DNA of 23,709 nucleotides from an uncultured Allobaculum sp. (GCA_910577085.1 CAJTLE010000033.1:1-23709); one strand, 5' to 3'. Positions 1-7,092 are shown, counted from the first letter of the stretch. Notes: a model not told the origin generated them from the sequence alone. A program made the numbers and translations.

Positions 1-69
1 AGCGCAGTTGGTAAGAGCTGCCGGCTCATAACCGGTTGGTCGCGGGTTCGAATCCTGCAGGGTCCACCA
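1..69 (+). tRNA. tRNA-Ile2 (CAT anticodon), 5' end cut by window
   Basis: The D arm, anticodon arm, T arm (GGTTCGAATCC) and 3' CCA are visible; about the first eight bases lie before the window. The anticodon loop is CTCATAA, so the anticodon reads CAT. The TTGGTCGC segment after the anticodon stem and the GGTCC acceptor resemble Ile2 tRNAs, whose C34 is changed to lysidine so that they read AUA. Separate elongator and initiator Met tRNAs in the same cluster support Ile2. The tRNA call is firm; the amino acid is inferred. Confidence 0.85.
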
Positions 70-85
70 ACTGAAACCAAAAATT

Positions 86-112
86 AATCCCAATTACTGG
101 GATTTTTTTTGT
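86..112 (+). terminator. Rho-independent terminator after first tRNA
   Basis: The stem AATCCC/GGGATT is followed by a run of eight T. It ends the transcript carrying the first tRNA. Confidence 0.8.
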
Positions 113-418
113 GGGCCGATGAGAGAAGTGATTTATGGGATCATCTCTCTTCCTGACAGCGAGTCTTGGCTTATTGTCGGGTTATTTCCATTTTTTGGTT
201 TTCTTGTTTTGATCAGGATGATTCTGACAGCTGATTGTAGCTCGTCATCTTTCAGAGTTTTTCCGATTGAAATCAAGAAGAAGCGGGGGTTTCCATTCTC
301 TGGGTGCTTCCGCTTTTTCTTATCCTTTCGTTCTGCGTTTCTTCTTTTTGCCTTACCTATTTGATCGGACAATGCAATTTCGATGCTCATACCATAATTA
401 GGGAATTTATGAAATCAG
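113..418. other. Gene-free stretch between tRNA units
   Basis: No open frame here has a ribosome-binding site. Overlapping 81- and 85-codon frames exist on opposite strands, but neither has a Shine-Dalgarno sequence. A loose hairpin AAGCGG (281-286)/CCGCTT (310-315) followed by T-rich sequence could be a weak plus-strand terminator. Confidence 0.5.
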
Positions 419-446
419 TTGCCTTTTGATAGAGGTTTGTTATAAT
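419..446 (+). promoter_or_regulatory. Promoter of the tRNA cluster
   Basis: A perfect -10 box TATAAT (441-446) is preceded by the extended -10 TG at 438-439 and, 16 bp upstream, by the -35-like TTGCCT (419-424). It lies about 22 bp before tRNA-Arg and probably drives the five-tRNA unit. Confidence 0.75.
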
Positions 447-467
447 TATCCTTGCGTTAAGTAAATT

Positions 468-544
<77 letters not shown>

Positions 545-547
545 TCT

Positions 548-624
548 CGGGATGTAGCACAGCTTGGTAGTGCACTTGCATGGGGTGCAAGGGGTCGCAG
601 GTTCAAATCCTGTCATCCCGACCA
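548..624 (+). tRNA. tRNA-Pro (GGG)
   Basis: A complete cloverleaf of 77 nt. CGGGATG pairs with CATCCCG, the anticodon stem CTTGC/GCAAG encloses ATGGGGT with GGG at 582-584, and CCA is encoded. Only 3 nt separate it from tRNA-Arg. The C1 start is typical of tRNA-Pro. Confidence 0.95.
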
Positions 625-674
625 TTCGTTTGGTTTTATTGTTATATCTGTTTTGTTTTCGCAAAACTTAAGTT

Positions 675-751
675 GGCTAGGTAGCTTAGTTGGCTAGAGC
701 ATCCGGTTCATACCCGGAAGGTCGTGAGTTCGAGTCTCACCCTAGCCACCA
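675..751 (+). tRNA. tRNA-Met elongator (CAT)
   Basis: A complete cloverleaf of 77 nt. GGCTAGG pairs with CCTAGCC, the anticodon loop TTCATAC has CAT at 709-711, and CCA is encoded. The fully paired acceptor and the TTCATAC loop mark the elongator methionine tRNA rather than Ile2 or the initiator. Confidence 0.93.
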
Positions 752-756
752 ACTTT

Positions 757-847
757 GGAGAAGTACCCAAGTGGTTGAAGGGTCCGGTCTTGAAAACCGG
801 TAGGTCGTGCAAGCGGCGCCAGGGTTCGAATCCCTGCTTCTCCGCCA
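757..847 (+). tRNA. tRNA-Ser (TGA)
   Basis: A class II tRNA of 91 nt with a long variable arm. GGAGAAG pairs with CTTCTCC, the anticodon loop CTTGAAA has TGA at 791-793, and discriminator G and CCA are encoded. It reads UCN codons, mainly UCA and UCG. Confidence 0.97.
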
Positions 848-850
848 TAT

Positions 851-927
<77 letters not shown>

Positions 928-937
928 GACAAATTAC

Positions 938-965
938 CCTGACCTTTCACGGTCAGGTTTTTTTA
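938..965 (+). terminator. Terminator of the tRNA cluster
   Basis: The stem CCTGACC (938-944)/GGTCAGG (951-957) has a 6-nt loop and is followed by seven or more T. Confidence 0.9.
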
Positions 966-979
966 TTGTTCCAGTTTCT

Positions 980-1012
980 GACTGAGCCTTTGATCAGAGC
1001 TCAGTCTTTTTT
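980..1012 (+). terminator. Second tandem terminator
   Basis: The 8-bp stem GACTGAGC (980-987)/GCTCAGTC (999-1006) is followed by TTTTTT. It lies 15 bp after the first terminator and likely acts as a back-up stop protecting the lysR region from tRNA read-through. Confidence 0.7.
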
Positions 1013-1290
1013 CATTTCTGACTGCTGTTTCAAAGGGAAGGAAACAGTTTTTTTTACAAAGCAGCAACCACTGTCGCACCGATGTTTCGAGTGGGTTCTC
1101 TCTTTTTATTTATCTCTTCTTTTCTGTTCTTTAAATCGATTATTTCGAAAAGAGGAAGATAGTCATTCATAGTTGATTTATACCCATATTTCGTTTATTT
1201 TTCGCATTTCTGCCTTTTAGGAATAATCAAGCCTCTAATTTTTACCAGGGATTCAAATTCTCTACTTTTTCGTGTAAAACGACCATTTTT
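1013..1290. other. AT-rich intergenic spacer before lysR
   Basis: No gene is supported. One open frame across it starts without a ribosome-binding site and is overlapped by the two terminators. No clear promoter was found here. Confidence 0.5.
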
Positions 1291-1346
1291 ATGATTCAAA
1301 TTTCATGTATAGTAGACATAGGAGAACGTATGAAATCCTGATTCAT
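1291..1346. repeat. Inverted repeat upstream of the LysR gene
   Basis: The left arm ATGATTCAAATTTCAT (1291-1306) is nearly the reverse complement of the right arm at 1330-1346, which ends in GATTCAT; the inner ATTTCAT/ATGAAAT part is perfect. A TATAGT box lies between the arms (1308-1313). The position 40-95 bp before the lysR start suits an autoregulatory site, which is inferred. Confidence 0.5.
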
Positions 1347-1385
1347 ATTCCTTATGATCAGGTGTTCTAGAAAGGCGGTTGACTT

Positions 1386-2285
1386 ATGGACTTACGAATC
1401 TGTCGCTATTTTCTGGCGATCGTAGAAGAAGGCAGCATGAATAAAGCAGCCAAAGTTCTGCACATCACGCAGCCAACTCTTTCCCGCCAGATTGCCCAGC
1501 TTGAAGAAGAACTCCATGTGCAGTTATTCGAAAGACAATCCCGATCGCTGCATCTGACCAGTGAAGGCCTGCTTCTGGCCCGCCGGGCCCGGGAACTGCT
1601 CGAACTGGAAACCAAAACAATTGAAGAACTGGATTCTCTTAAAACGGAACTGAGCGGCGTTCTGACAATTGGCACCGGCGAAATGGCCGGTATCAATCCG
1701 CTGTTACAGATCATTAAACGCTTTCGTGTTCTCTATCCGAAAGTTCAGGTTTCGATCGTGACCGGCATTGCCGATCAGACCCGTGAAATGATCGAAAACG
1801 GTATTGCCGATATCGGTCTGTTTTTGCGTCCTGCCAACGTCCAGGGCCTGTCCTGGCGCGTATGGCATCATCCAGAACGCTGGTCTGCCATTATGCGCAT
1901 TGAAAACCCACTGGCCAAAAATCATTCAGCCTCATCCTATGATCTGGAAAGTCAGCCTTTGATTCTGCCTTACCGTCACAGCGCTCAAAAAAAGCTGCTG
2001 GAATGGCTTGGACATCCCGCTTCTGAGCTGAATATCGTGGGCTACGCTTCGCTGACTTCCAATGGAGCAGCAATGGTTCTGGCCGACATGGGTGTGAACC
2101 TTGCTATTTCCGGTTCACCAGCCTATGAGCATCCAGATCTGGTCTGTCTGCCTCTCGATCCACCATTAGAAACCGATATACTGATTGCCTGGAAAGAAAG
2201 ATTTCCAAAAGCACCCATTCAGGAAAAGTTCCTGCAGTTTCTGGTGGACTCTTTAGAAGGTCAGATTGGCGATATTGAGCACTGA
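1386..2285 (+). CDS. LysR-family transcriptional regulator
   Basis: The protein is 299 aa, normal for the family. Residues about 3-62 form the winged helix-turn-helix, with the typical stretch around SMNKAAKVLHITQPTLSRQI followed by the linker helix (about 63-90). The rest is a periplasmic-binding-protein-like effector domain. A Shine-Dalgarno-like AAAGGCGG precedes the ATG by about 8 nt. The flavodoxin and CMD/cupin genes follow on the same strand, and a perfect LysR-type box lies before the flavodoxin gene, so this protein probably controls them. Its effector cannot be read from sequence; the target genes suggest a redox-active or quinone-like signal. Confidence 0.95.
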   Translation: MDLRICRYFLAIVEEGSMNKAAKVLHITQPTLSRQIAQLEEELHVQLFERQSRSLHLTSEGLLLARRARELLELETKTIEELDSLKTELSGVLTIGTGEMAGINPLLQIIKRFRVLYPKVQVSIVTGIADQTREMIENGIADIGLFLRPANVQGLSWRVWHHPERWSAIMRIENPLAKNHSASSYDLESQPLILPYRHSAQKKLLEWLGHPASELNIVGYASLTSNGAAMVLADMGVNLAISGSPAYEHPDLVCLPLDPPLETDILIAWKERFPKAPIQEKFLQFLVDSLEGQIGDIEH

Positions 2286-2378
2286 TTTTTCTGCATCGCT
2301 TTTCTTCACCTTTGTTTCTTCAAGTCCGATTTTTCTTCTTCAACTGACATAAGCCATCCCTCAAAAGGATACGTTTTG

Positions 2379-2418
2379 GACCAGCTGGCCGCACCAGCTG
2401 GTCTTCTTTTTGTTTTTT
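2379..2418 (+). terminator. Terminator after lysR
   Basis: The 10-bp perfect stem GACCAGCTGG (2379-2388)/CCAGCTGGTC (2394-2403) is followed by a T-rich tract. It separates the regulator from the flavodoxin gene, which therefore needs its own promoter. Confidence 0.9.
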
Positions 2419-2452
2419 CGTCCCATCTTTGATTTCCAACTCACTTTGTCTT

Positions 2453-2467
2453 ATACCTTTTTCGTAT
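2453..2467. promoter_or_regulatory. LysR-type operator ATAC-N7-GTAT
   Basis: ATAC (2453-2456), seven bases and GTAT (2464-2467) form the exact consensus bound by BenM/CatM-like LysR proteins; TATAC/GTATA extends the palindrome by one pair. It lies 100 bp before the flavodoxin start and just after the lysR terminator. No convincing -35/-10 pair was found between it and the gene. Confidence 0.6.
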
Positions 2468-2566
2468 AGATCAGCTTGTTTAACAAGTATTGGAATTAAT
2501 CAGGAACCACGATTAAACTGAAATCATCAACCAAGGGTTGAACAAAACCTTAAGGAGGCTTCAAAG

Positions 2567-3043
2567 ATGTCAGTACTTGTTACCTATTTTTCAGCCGGCG
2601 GTGTGACTGCCGATGCTGCAAGAAAAATTACAGAAGTTGTAAATGGAAAACTGTTTGCGATCGAACCTGAAGTTCCTTACAGTTCCAAGGATCTCGACTG
2701 GATGGACTCCAATTCCCGCACAACACTTGAATCCAAAGATCCAAATATGAAAGTGGCGATCAAAAGCCTTCCAGATCTCAGCGGCGTAACCACATTATTT
2801 GTCGGCTTCCCTGTCTGGTGGTATACAGCGCCAAGAATTATCGATACCTTCCTGGATTCTTTGAATCTGAAAGGGATCCAGATCGTTCCATTCTGCACCT
2901 CTGGCGGAACAACAATGGAAACCTGCGAGAAAAAGATGAAGGCCGCCCGTCCTTGCCTGACCTGGCTGAAAGGCATGCGCCTGACTCCATCCACAACACC
3001 GGATCAGATCCGTGCCTGGACAAATTCTTTACCCACTGCTTAG
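2567..3043 (+). CDS. Flavodoxin-family protein
   Basis: The protein is 158 aa. The N-terminus VLVTYFSAGGVTADAA is the phosphate-binding loop region of a flavodoxin-like fold. VGFPVWWYTAPRIIDTFL (about 84-101) is the conserved PVWW motif of the flavodoxin_4 group, and FCTSGGTTM (about 109-117) is the second flavin-contacting loop. A strong TAAGGAGG precedes the ATG. It is likely an FMN-binding cytosolic electron carrier or small-molecule reductase partner. It sits between a LysR regulator and a CMD/cupin gene, a combination that suggests a response to electrophiles or oxidised organics. The physiological substrate is unknown. Confidence 0.88.
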   Translation: MSVLVTYFSAGGVTADAARKITEVVNGKLFAIEPEVPYSSKDLDWMDSNSRTTLESKDPNMKVAIKSLPDLSGVTTLFVGFPVWWYTAPRIIDTFLDSLNLKGIQIVPFCTSGGTTMETCEKKMKAARPCLTWLKGMRLTPSTTPDQIRAWTNSLPTA

Positions 3044-3179
3044 TTACCTGGATTGAAATTAAATTATTGACAGCATCACAAGATTTAACCCCCTTGATTC
3101 TTTAAGAGTCAAAACAAAATCTATCGCATCTTTTCTGGCTGATCGCAATCATTCCAGTCTGAAAAGAATGCCTAATGTA

Positions 3180-3194
3180 CAGACGATACGTCTG
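3180..3194. promoter_or_regulatory. Palindrome just before the CMD/cupin ribosome-binding site
   Basis: CAGACG-ATA-CGTCTG is a perfect 6-bp inverted repeat with a 3-bp spacer, ending 4 nt before the AGGAGGA Shine-Dalgarno. It could be an operator or a small 5'-UTR hairpin affecting translation. No regulator is identified. Confidence 0.4.
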
Positions 3195-3210
3195 AATGAG
3201 GAGGAAACTG

Positions 3211-3939
3211 ATGAAACGTGAAAAAATTGTACAGACTGCTGGCCGCAAAGCTTTAGAAGATATCGCTCCTGATTTTGCCCGCTACAACGACGATGTTCTG
3301 TTTGGCGAAGTCTGGAACGACCCAACCTTAACACCACGTGAACGCTCCATGATCGTGCTGTCCATCTTCATGGGCCGCGGCCTGGCTGATTCTTCTTTGG
3401 ATCACCATATCCAGTTCGCCAAAGAAAACGGCTTAACCAAAGAAGAGTTTGCATCACTGGTTACTCAGGGTGCCTTCTATGCCGGCTGGCCAATGGGATG
3501 GGCTTTATTCAACCGTGGTAAAGCAATCTTCAACGAACCTCAGACTCTCGAAGAATATGCCAAAACAATCGACTACCCAATTGGCAAACCAAACGATGGC
3601 TTCGCTCAGTATTTCAGCAAACAGAGCTGGCTGGCTCCTGCAGGCGAAGGCAACCTGCCAATCTTCAACGTTACCTTCGAACCAGGATGCCGCAACAACT
3701 GGCATATCCATCACGCAAAAAGCGGCGGTGGACAGACTCTGATCTGCGTTGGCGGCCGCGGCTGGTATCAGGAATGGGGCAAAGAACCTGTTGAAATGAC
3801 TCCAGGTACAATCATCGAAATCCCAGCTGGCGTTAAACACTGGCATGGTGCCGCTGATGATTCCTGGTTCTCTCATCTTGCGATCGAAAACCCAGGCGTT
3901 GATACTTCCAACGAATGGCTCGAACCAGTAGAACGCTAA
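3211..3939 (+). CDS. Carboxymuconolactone decarboxylase-like / cupin two-domain protein
   Basis: The protein is 242 aa from the ATG at 3211, which AGGAGGA precedes at the right distance; an ATG 15 bp upstream lies before that site and is discounted. Residues about 5-105 match the all-helical CMD fold (LTPRERSMIVLSIFMGRG, then DHHIQFAKENGLTKEEF) without the CxxC pair of AhpD peroxidases. Residues about 130-232 form a cupin barrel with HIHH as metal motif 1, Gln where the classical Glu stands, and PAGVKHWHG as motif 2. A metal-dependent cytosolic enzyme of the 4-carboxymuconolactone-decarboxylase-like group is likely, substrate unknown. It follows the flavodoxin gene by about 165 bp and may have its own promoter. 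Confidence 0.85.
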   Translation: MKREKIVQTAGRKALEDIAPDFARYNDDVLFGEVWNDPTLTPRERSMIVLSIFMGRGLADSSLDHHIQFAKENGLTKEEFASLVTQGAFYAGWPMGWALFNRGKAIFNEPQTLEEYAKTIDYPIGKPNDGFAQYFSKQSWLAPAGEGNLPIFNVTFEPGCRNNWHIHHAKSGGGQTLICVGGRGWYQEWGKEPVEMTPGTIIEIPAGVKHWHGAADDSWFSHLAIENPGVDTSNEWLEPVER

Positions 3940-4014
3940 ACAAGCAATCAGCTGAACAAGGCATAGGCTAAACAAGACCTAAGTTGAACAGGGTCTAAGC
4001 TAAACAAGGTACAA
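3935..4014 (+). repeat. Five-unit 16-bp tandem repeat
   Basis: Five consecutive 16-bp units begin GCTAAACAAG, GCTGAACAAG, GCTAAACAAG, GTTGAACAGG and GCTAAACAAG, each followed by six more variable bases that mostly end in A. The first unit contains the last codon and stop of the cupin gene. The period is not a multiple of three and no frame stays open through it. The array ends just before the terminator. Confidence 0.8.
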
Positions 4015-4020
4015 AAGAAG

Positions 4021-4064
4021 AAAAGCACAGGTTTTCCGGACGAACCGGATCAACCTGTGCTTTT
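4021..4064. terminator. Bidirectional terminator between convergent genes
   Basis: The 13-bp arms AAAAGCACAGGTT (4021-4033) and AACCTGTGCTTTT (4052-4064) enclose an inner TCCGG/CCGGA stem. T-rich sequence follows on both strands. It serves the CMD/cupin gene on plus and the MATE gene on minus. Confidence 0.9.
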
Positions 4065-4130
4065 GTATTTTCCCAAGGATTGAATTGTCTGATCAGTCTG
4101 ATTGTTCGATCAGCCCGACTGCTTGTTCCA

Positions 4131-5486
4131 TCAGGCCATAGCCGTACTGGAAGCTAAAAGATGTGCCTTGATCTTTTTCCAGCAATACAGCGCATAGAAG
4201 CAGCTGATGACTTCCGCAATGACAAATGCCCACCAGCAGGCCTGAATGCCAGCCAGAGAAGCGAAAGCCCATACCAGAGGCAGAAGCAGAACGATCTGGC
4301 GAAGCAGAGTAACCACTAAGGATTCCTGGGCATGGTTGAGCGCCTGGAAAGCCGAGCAGAGAATCATGCTTGTGCTCGCGAAAATCAGCGATAACGACGA
4401 AATCCGCAAAGCCGGAATACCAATCGCTTCTAACTGGACATCGTGACCAAACAGAGAAAACAGCTGAACCGGGAACAGTTCAAACGCAGCCATTCCCACC
4501 AGGACAACCACGCCAGCTAACTGAATGGAGAAGCGGACACCTTCGATAATGCGATCCGTCTTACCTGCTCCATAGTTGAAGGCCGTAATTGGGATCAGCG
4601 CATTGGTTACCCCCATGACAATCATGTAAACCAGCTGCTGGAGCTTATTGACCACGTTAAATGCCGAGATCGCCAGCGCGGAGAACATACCAAGCACTGC
4701 ATTCATGAACAGAGTCATAAAGCTCATGATCGACTGCACCAGAATGGCTGGAACACCAACTTTATAAATCTGGCGGATTAACGGCCAGGAAAGCTTAAAT
4801 TCTGATGGATGGATATCAAACATCTTGATCTTCTTTTTGACGATCAGAATGCCAGTAAGCATCGCACACTGCTGACCAATCACCGTCGCAATGGCAGCAC
4901 CGACAACGCCTAACGCCGGCAGGCCAAACCAGCCAAAAATAAAGATCGGGTCGAGAATGATATTCAACAGAGCCCCGATTCCCTGCATGTACATATTGCC
5001 CATCGCATCGCCTGCGGCCTGCAGGATGCGCTCATAGGTAATCTGAATGAAGATTCCAAAGGAGAACAGCGTACAGATTTTTAAATACGCTGCCCCCTGG
5101 GCAATGACAGCTGGATCCTGGCTGTACAGACCGACAAACCAGTCCGCAAAACACCAGCCCAGAATCGCAAATACGATCCAGTTGCAGAGGGCCAGAAACA
5201 GACCATGCAAAATGATCTGATTGGCTTTGTGATATTGTTTTGCGCCCAGGCTTCGTGAGAGCACGGTATTAAATCCAGCCGCGGTCCCACAGGCCGTAGC
5301 AACCATAATGGACTGGATTGGATAACAAAGCGACACGGCCAGCAGGGCAGCCGGCGAGAAGTTCGCAACAAAAGCGCTGTCGACAAAGTTGTACAGCGCC
5401 TGGATTAACATTGAAGCAGCAATTGGCACCGACATGGAAAACACGAGTTTTCGAATCGGCATCGATTCCATAATATTTTCTTTCAT
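4131..5486 (-). CDS. MATE-family multidrug/toxin efflux transporter
   Basis: The protein is 451 aa, the usual length, starting at MKENIMESMPIRKLVFSMSVP. The ATG at 5486 is preceded by AAAGGACG; a 14-residue upstream extension is discounted. About twelve hydrophobic helices form two similar halves. The first opens with SVPIAASMLIQALYNFVDSAFVA and the second with VGVPAILVQSIMSFMTLFMNAVL, as in NorM/DinF-type antiporters. It should export cationic drugs or metabolites in exchange for Na+ or H+ at the cytoplasmic membrane. A promoter is visible upstream, and the gene is probably transcribed alone between two terminators. Substrate cannot be predicted. Confidence 0.93.
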   Translation of the reverse strand: MKENIMESMPIRKLVFSMSVPIAASMLIQALYNFVDSAFVANFSPAALLAVSLCYPIQSIMVATACGTAAGFNTVLSRSLGAKQYHKANQIILHGLFLALCNWIVFAILGWCFADWFVGLYSQDPAVIAQGAAYLKICTLFSFGIFIQITYERILQAAGDAMGNMYMQGIGALLNIILDPIFIFGWFGLPALGVVGAAIATVIGQQCAMLTGILIVKKKIKMFDIHPSEFKLSWPLIRQIYKVGVPAILVQSIMSFMTLFMNAVLGMFSALAISAFNVVNKLQQLVYMIVMGVTNALIPITAFNYGAGKTDRIIEGVRFSIQLAGVVVLVGMAAFELFPVQLFSLFGHDVQLEAIGIPALRISSLSLIFASTSMILCSAFQALNHAQESLVVTLLRQIVLLLPLVWAFASLAGIQACWWAFVIAEVISCFYALYCWKKIKAHLLASSTAMA

Positions 5487-5531
5487 ACTTGAGCGTCCTT
5501 TCGTTTCTGATTCACCTGCACATCTCATTTC

Positions 5532-5550
5532 AACTGCTGATTCGGCAGTT
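5532..5550. repeat. Small hairpin in the MATE leader
   Basis: AACTGC (5532-5537)/GCAGTT (5545-5550) with a 7-nt loop lies in the 5' UTR of the MATE transcript. No T run follows, so it is not a terminator. Confidence 0.4.
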
Positions 5551-5596
5551 CAAAATCGACGTGAAATAAAGTTCAACGAAAAAACGGTCGATAACT

Positions 5597-5624
5597 CTTA
5601 TATCCGAAAACAAATACGAAACAA
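5597..5624 (-). promoter_or_regulatory. Promoter of the MATE gene
   Basis: On the minus strand TTGTTT (5619-5624), 16 bp and TATAAG (5597-5602) form a plausible sigma-A promoter about 110 bp before the start codon. It lies downstream of the MITE-like element. Confidence 0.55.
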
Positions 5625-5798
5625 TACTTTAGGTCACAGATTTGATCGGGTGGATTGTTTAAAAGCTCTTTGTGTCGAAAAGGTTTTACACCTGAACTTT
5701 GCACGTCTGTGTTCCTTAGTTGAACCGCGTCTATATATTTGATTCAGAAACGCTTTATATATGCAAAATATATTGCTTTTTAACGTTTTGCAGATATC

Positions 5799-5828
5799 GA
5801 TCCTAAGGAACACGTGTTCCTTAGGATC
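5799..5828. promoter_or_regulatory. 30-bp perfect palindrome with a LexA-like core
   Basis: The sequence is perfectly self-complementary over 30 bp, with core GGAACACGTGTTCC. This contains GAAC-N4-GTTC, the Cheo/DinR box of Gram-positive LexA, and fits CGAACRNRYGTTYC at all but the first base. Each half carries the same TGTTCCTTAG word found near the ends of the surrounding element. It may be an operator, a cruciform or an element-internal structure. Confidence 0.5.
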
Positions 5829-5884
5829 ATAAAGACACCATAGACTTTATGAGTTATATATTTAATCTTATTAAGATGTTTTAA

Positions 5885-5932
5885 AAACTAAATCGATTTA
5901 GTTTCAGCTTCTTGAGGCACTCGTCAAGAAGC
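5885..5932 (-). terminator. Hairpin pair acting as HAD-gene terminator
   Basis: Reading the minus strand, a 9-bp stem GCTTCTTGA/TCAAGAAGC (5907-5932) is followed by the 20-bp perfect palindrome 5885-5904 (half-site AAACTAAATC) and then TT. It lies about 70-120 bp after the HAD stop codon, inside the MITE-like element. Termination is inferred from stem strength and the T-rich exit. Confidence 0.45.
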
Positions 5933-6003
5933 CTAAGGAACATTTTTTGAAAAGTTCAGGTTTTACACCGCAATTTCCTGATCACTTCTATTCTGGAAGG
6001 ATT

Positions 6004-6786
6004 TTACCGCCTGCGGTTGGCCGCAAGCTGACTGGGATCGAGTAAAACGTCTACTGCTTCATGGATGCCATCCACAATGCAGGTTGCACAGTTTTTTACG
6101 CTCGAATCCGAATTTTCAAAGGTAAAGGAAATATCTGCATCTTTTAACATGCTTTCGTCATTAAAGGAGTCACCGATAGCCGCACTGATATCTTCTGTCT
6201 GACCCATCATATGCGTCAGACGATTGAGGGCAGTGCCTTTGGTAATGCCGTTGGCATTGAAATCCGCAAACTGAGAGTTGGCCACCACAACGACATCCTT
6301 GCGATTCTGGTTAGTCCGGAAAAAGTCTTTTTCCACTTCGCTGATGGGATGGAAAGAGATTGAATAAATCCGGGAAGGATCAAACTCATCGATCGAAGTC
6401 ACATGGATGGCATTTTTAAAGTCCATATCTTCTGTCTGATACAGACATTCTGTTCCGTGCAGAACAATTCCGATTTTGCCTTTCGCAGCCTGTTCAAACA
6501 CATCACGCACAACTGCTTCCGGCAGGAAATGCTCCCATAAAATCTTGCCGTCCTGATCACAGACGCAGGCACCATTGGAGAAAATCATGAAATCAAACTT
6601 GACCTTGCCATTTAACAGTTCATCAATTTCAGGCATCATGCATCTGGCCCGGCCACTGATTAAGCCAAACTGATTGCCGGCCTTTTTAAACCGTTCAATG
6701 GCATCAATATCTTTCTGACGCACTCCCAGTTCCTTACCGGAATGGAAATACAACGTATCATCAAAATCTGTTCCAAATACAATCAT
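6004..6786 (-). CDS. HAD-superfamily phosphatase, Cof/IIB type
   Basis: The protein is 260 aa. Motif I is DFDDT (residues 7-11), with Asp7 as nucleophile and Asp9 as acid/base. SGR (about 44-46) is motif II, and GDSFNDESML near residue 207 is motif IV with the Mg-binding aspartates. The cap between residues about 80 and 190 is the IIB type. AAAGGAGAAGGCC precedes the ATG. These enzymes dephosphorylate sugar phosphates or other small phosphorylated metabolites in the cytosol; the particular substrate is not predictable. The gene appears monocistronic, with its promoter at 6924-6952. Confidence 0.92.
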   Translation of the reverse strand: MIVFGTDFDDTLYFHSGKELGVRQKDIDAIERFKKAGNQFGLISGRARCMMPEIDELLNGKVKFDFMIFSNGACVCDQDGKILWEHFLPEAVVRDVFEQAAKGKIGIVLHGTECLYQTEDMDFKNAIHVTSIDEFDPSRIYSISFHPISEVEKDFFRTNQNRKDVVVVANSQFADFNANGITKGTALNRLTHMMGQTEDISAAIGDSFNDESMLKDADISFTFENSDSSVKNCATCIVDGIHEAVDVLLDPSQLAANRRR

Positions 6787-6923
6787 GGCCTTCTCCTTTG
6801 CCAGGTTTCGGTTTCCTGGCTGCTTCTTTTACCTTTTACTTTGGGAAATCCGCATGGAAATTTTGCTTAGTCAGACCAAAACCGCCTTTTCTAAACACGT
6901 TTTCCCGCTTTTTTCCGTAGAGA

Positions 6924-6952
6924 TGTATACTACAAATTTTGTACAAAAACAA
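6924..6952 (-). promoter_or_regulatory. Promoter of the HAD gene
   Basis: On the minus strand TTGTTT (6947-6952), 17 bp and TATACA (6924-6929) form a good sigma-A promoter, giving a leader of about 130 nt. The 6787-7092 interval otherwise holds only the dut terminator. Confidence 0.6.
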
Positions 6953-6977
6953 ACACAAAGCTTTCCCTTCCCCGTAC

Positions 6978-7027
6978 AAAACAGAAAAAGAGGATGATCG
7001 CCCGCAAAAGATACGGTTTACATCCTC
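6978..7027 (-). terminator. Terminator downstream of dut
   Basis: On the minus strand the stem GAGGATG (7021-7027)/CATCCTC (6990-6996) is followed by TTTTTC. The loop is long (24 nt), so efficiency is uncertain. Confidence 0.65.
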
Positions 7028-7092
7028 TGGATCTTATTGGATTCTGTTTGATACTCAGTTGTTCTGATGAATTGGGATGAACAGATCTTTGC

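Larger units (their letters stand above)
5682..5969. mobile_element. MITE-like palindromic element with 11-bp direct repeats
   Basis: GGTTTTACACC occurs in the same orientation at 5682-5692 and 5959-5969. Directly inside lie inverted ends: TGAACTTT-N9-TGTTCCTTAG (5693-5719) on the left, and the reverse complement of TGAACTTT-N8-TGTTCCTTAG (5933-5958) on the right. The 266-bp interior is AT-rich, non-coding and packed with palindromes (centres near 5777, 5813, 5839 and 5894; hairpin 5907-5932). Terminal inverted repeats inside a direct repeat is the textbook layout of a transposed miniature element; an 11-bp duplication would suit the IS4/IS231 group. No transposase lies in the window. A recombinase-invertible segment is an alternative, but the spacer between the repeat halves differs in length on the two sides. 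Confidence 0.6.

Noticed and set aside
119..390. 81-codon plus and 85-codon minus overlapping frames
   Set aside because: Neither has a Shine-Dalgarno sequence or family resemblance, and they overlap each other antisense.
5389..5742. 117-codon plus-strand frame
   Set aside because: It overlaps the MATE start antisense, crosses the MATE promoter and enters the MITE-like element; no ribosome-binding site.
5691..5960. Recombinase-invertible promoter switch
   Set aside because: The inverted ends are imperfect, with spacers of 8 and 9 bp, and the MATE promoter lies outside the segment; kept only as a secondary possibility.
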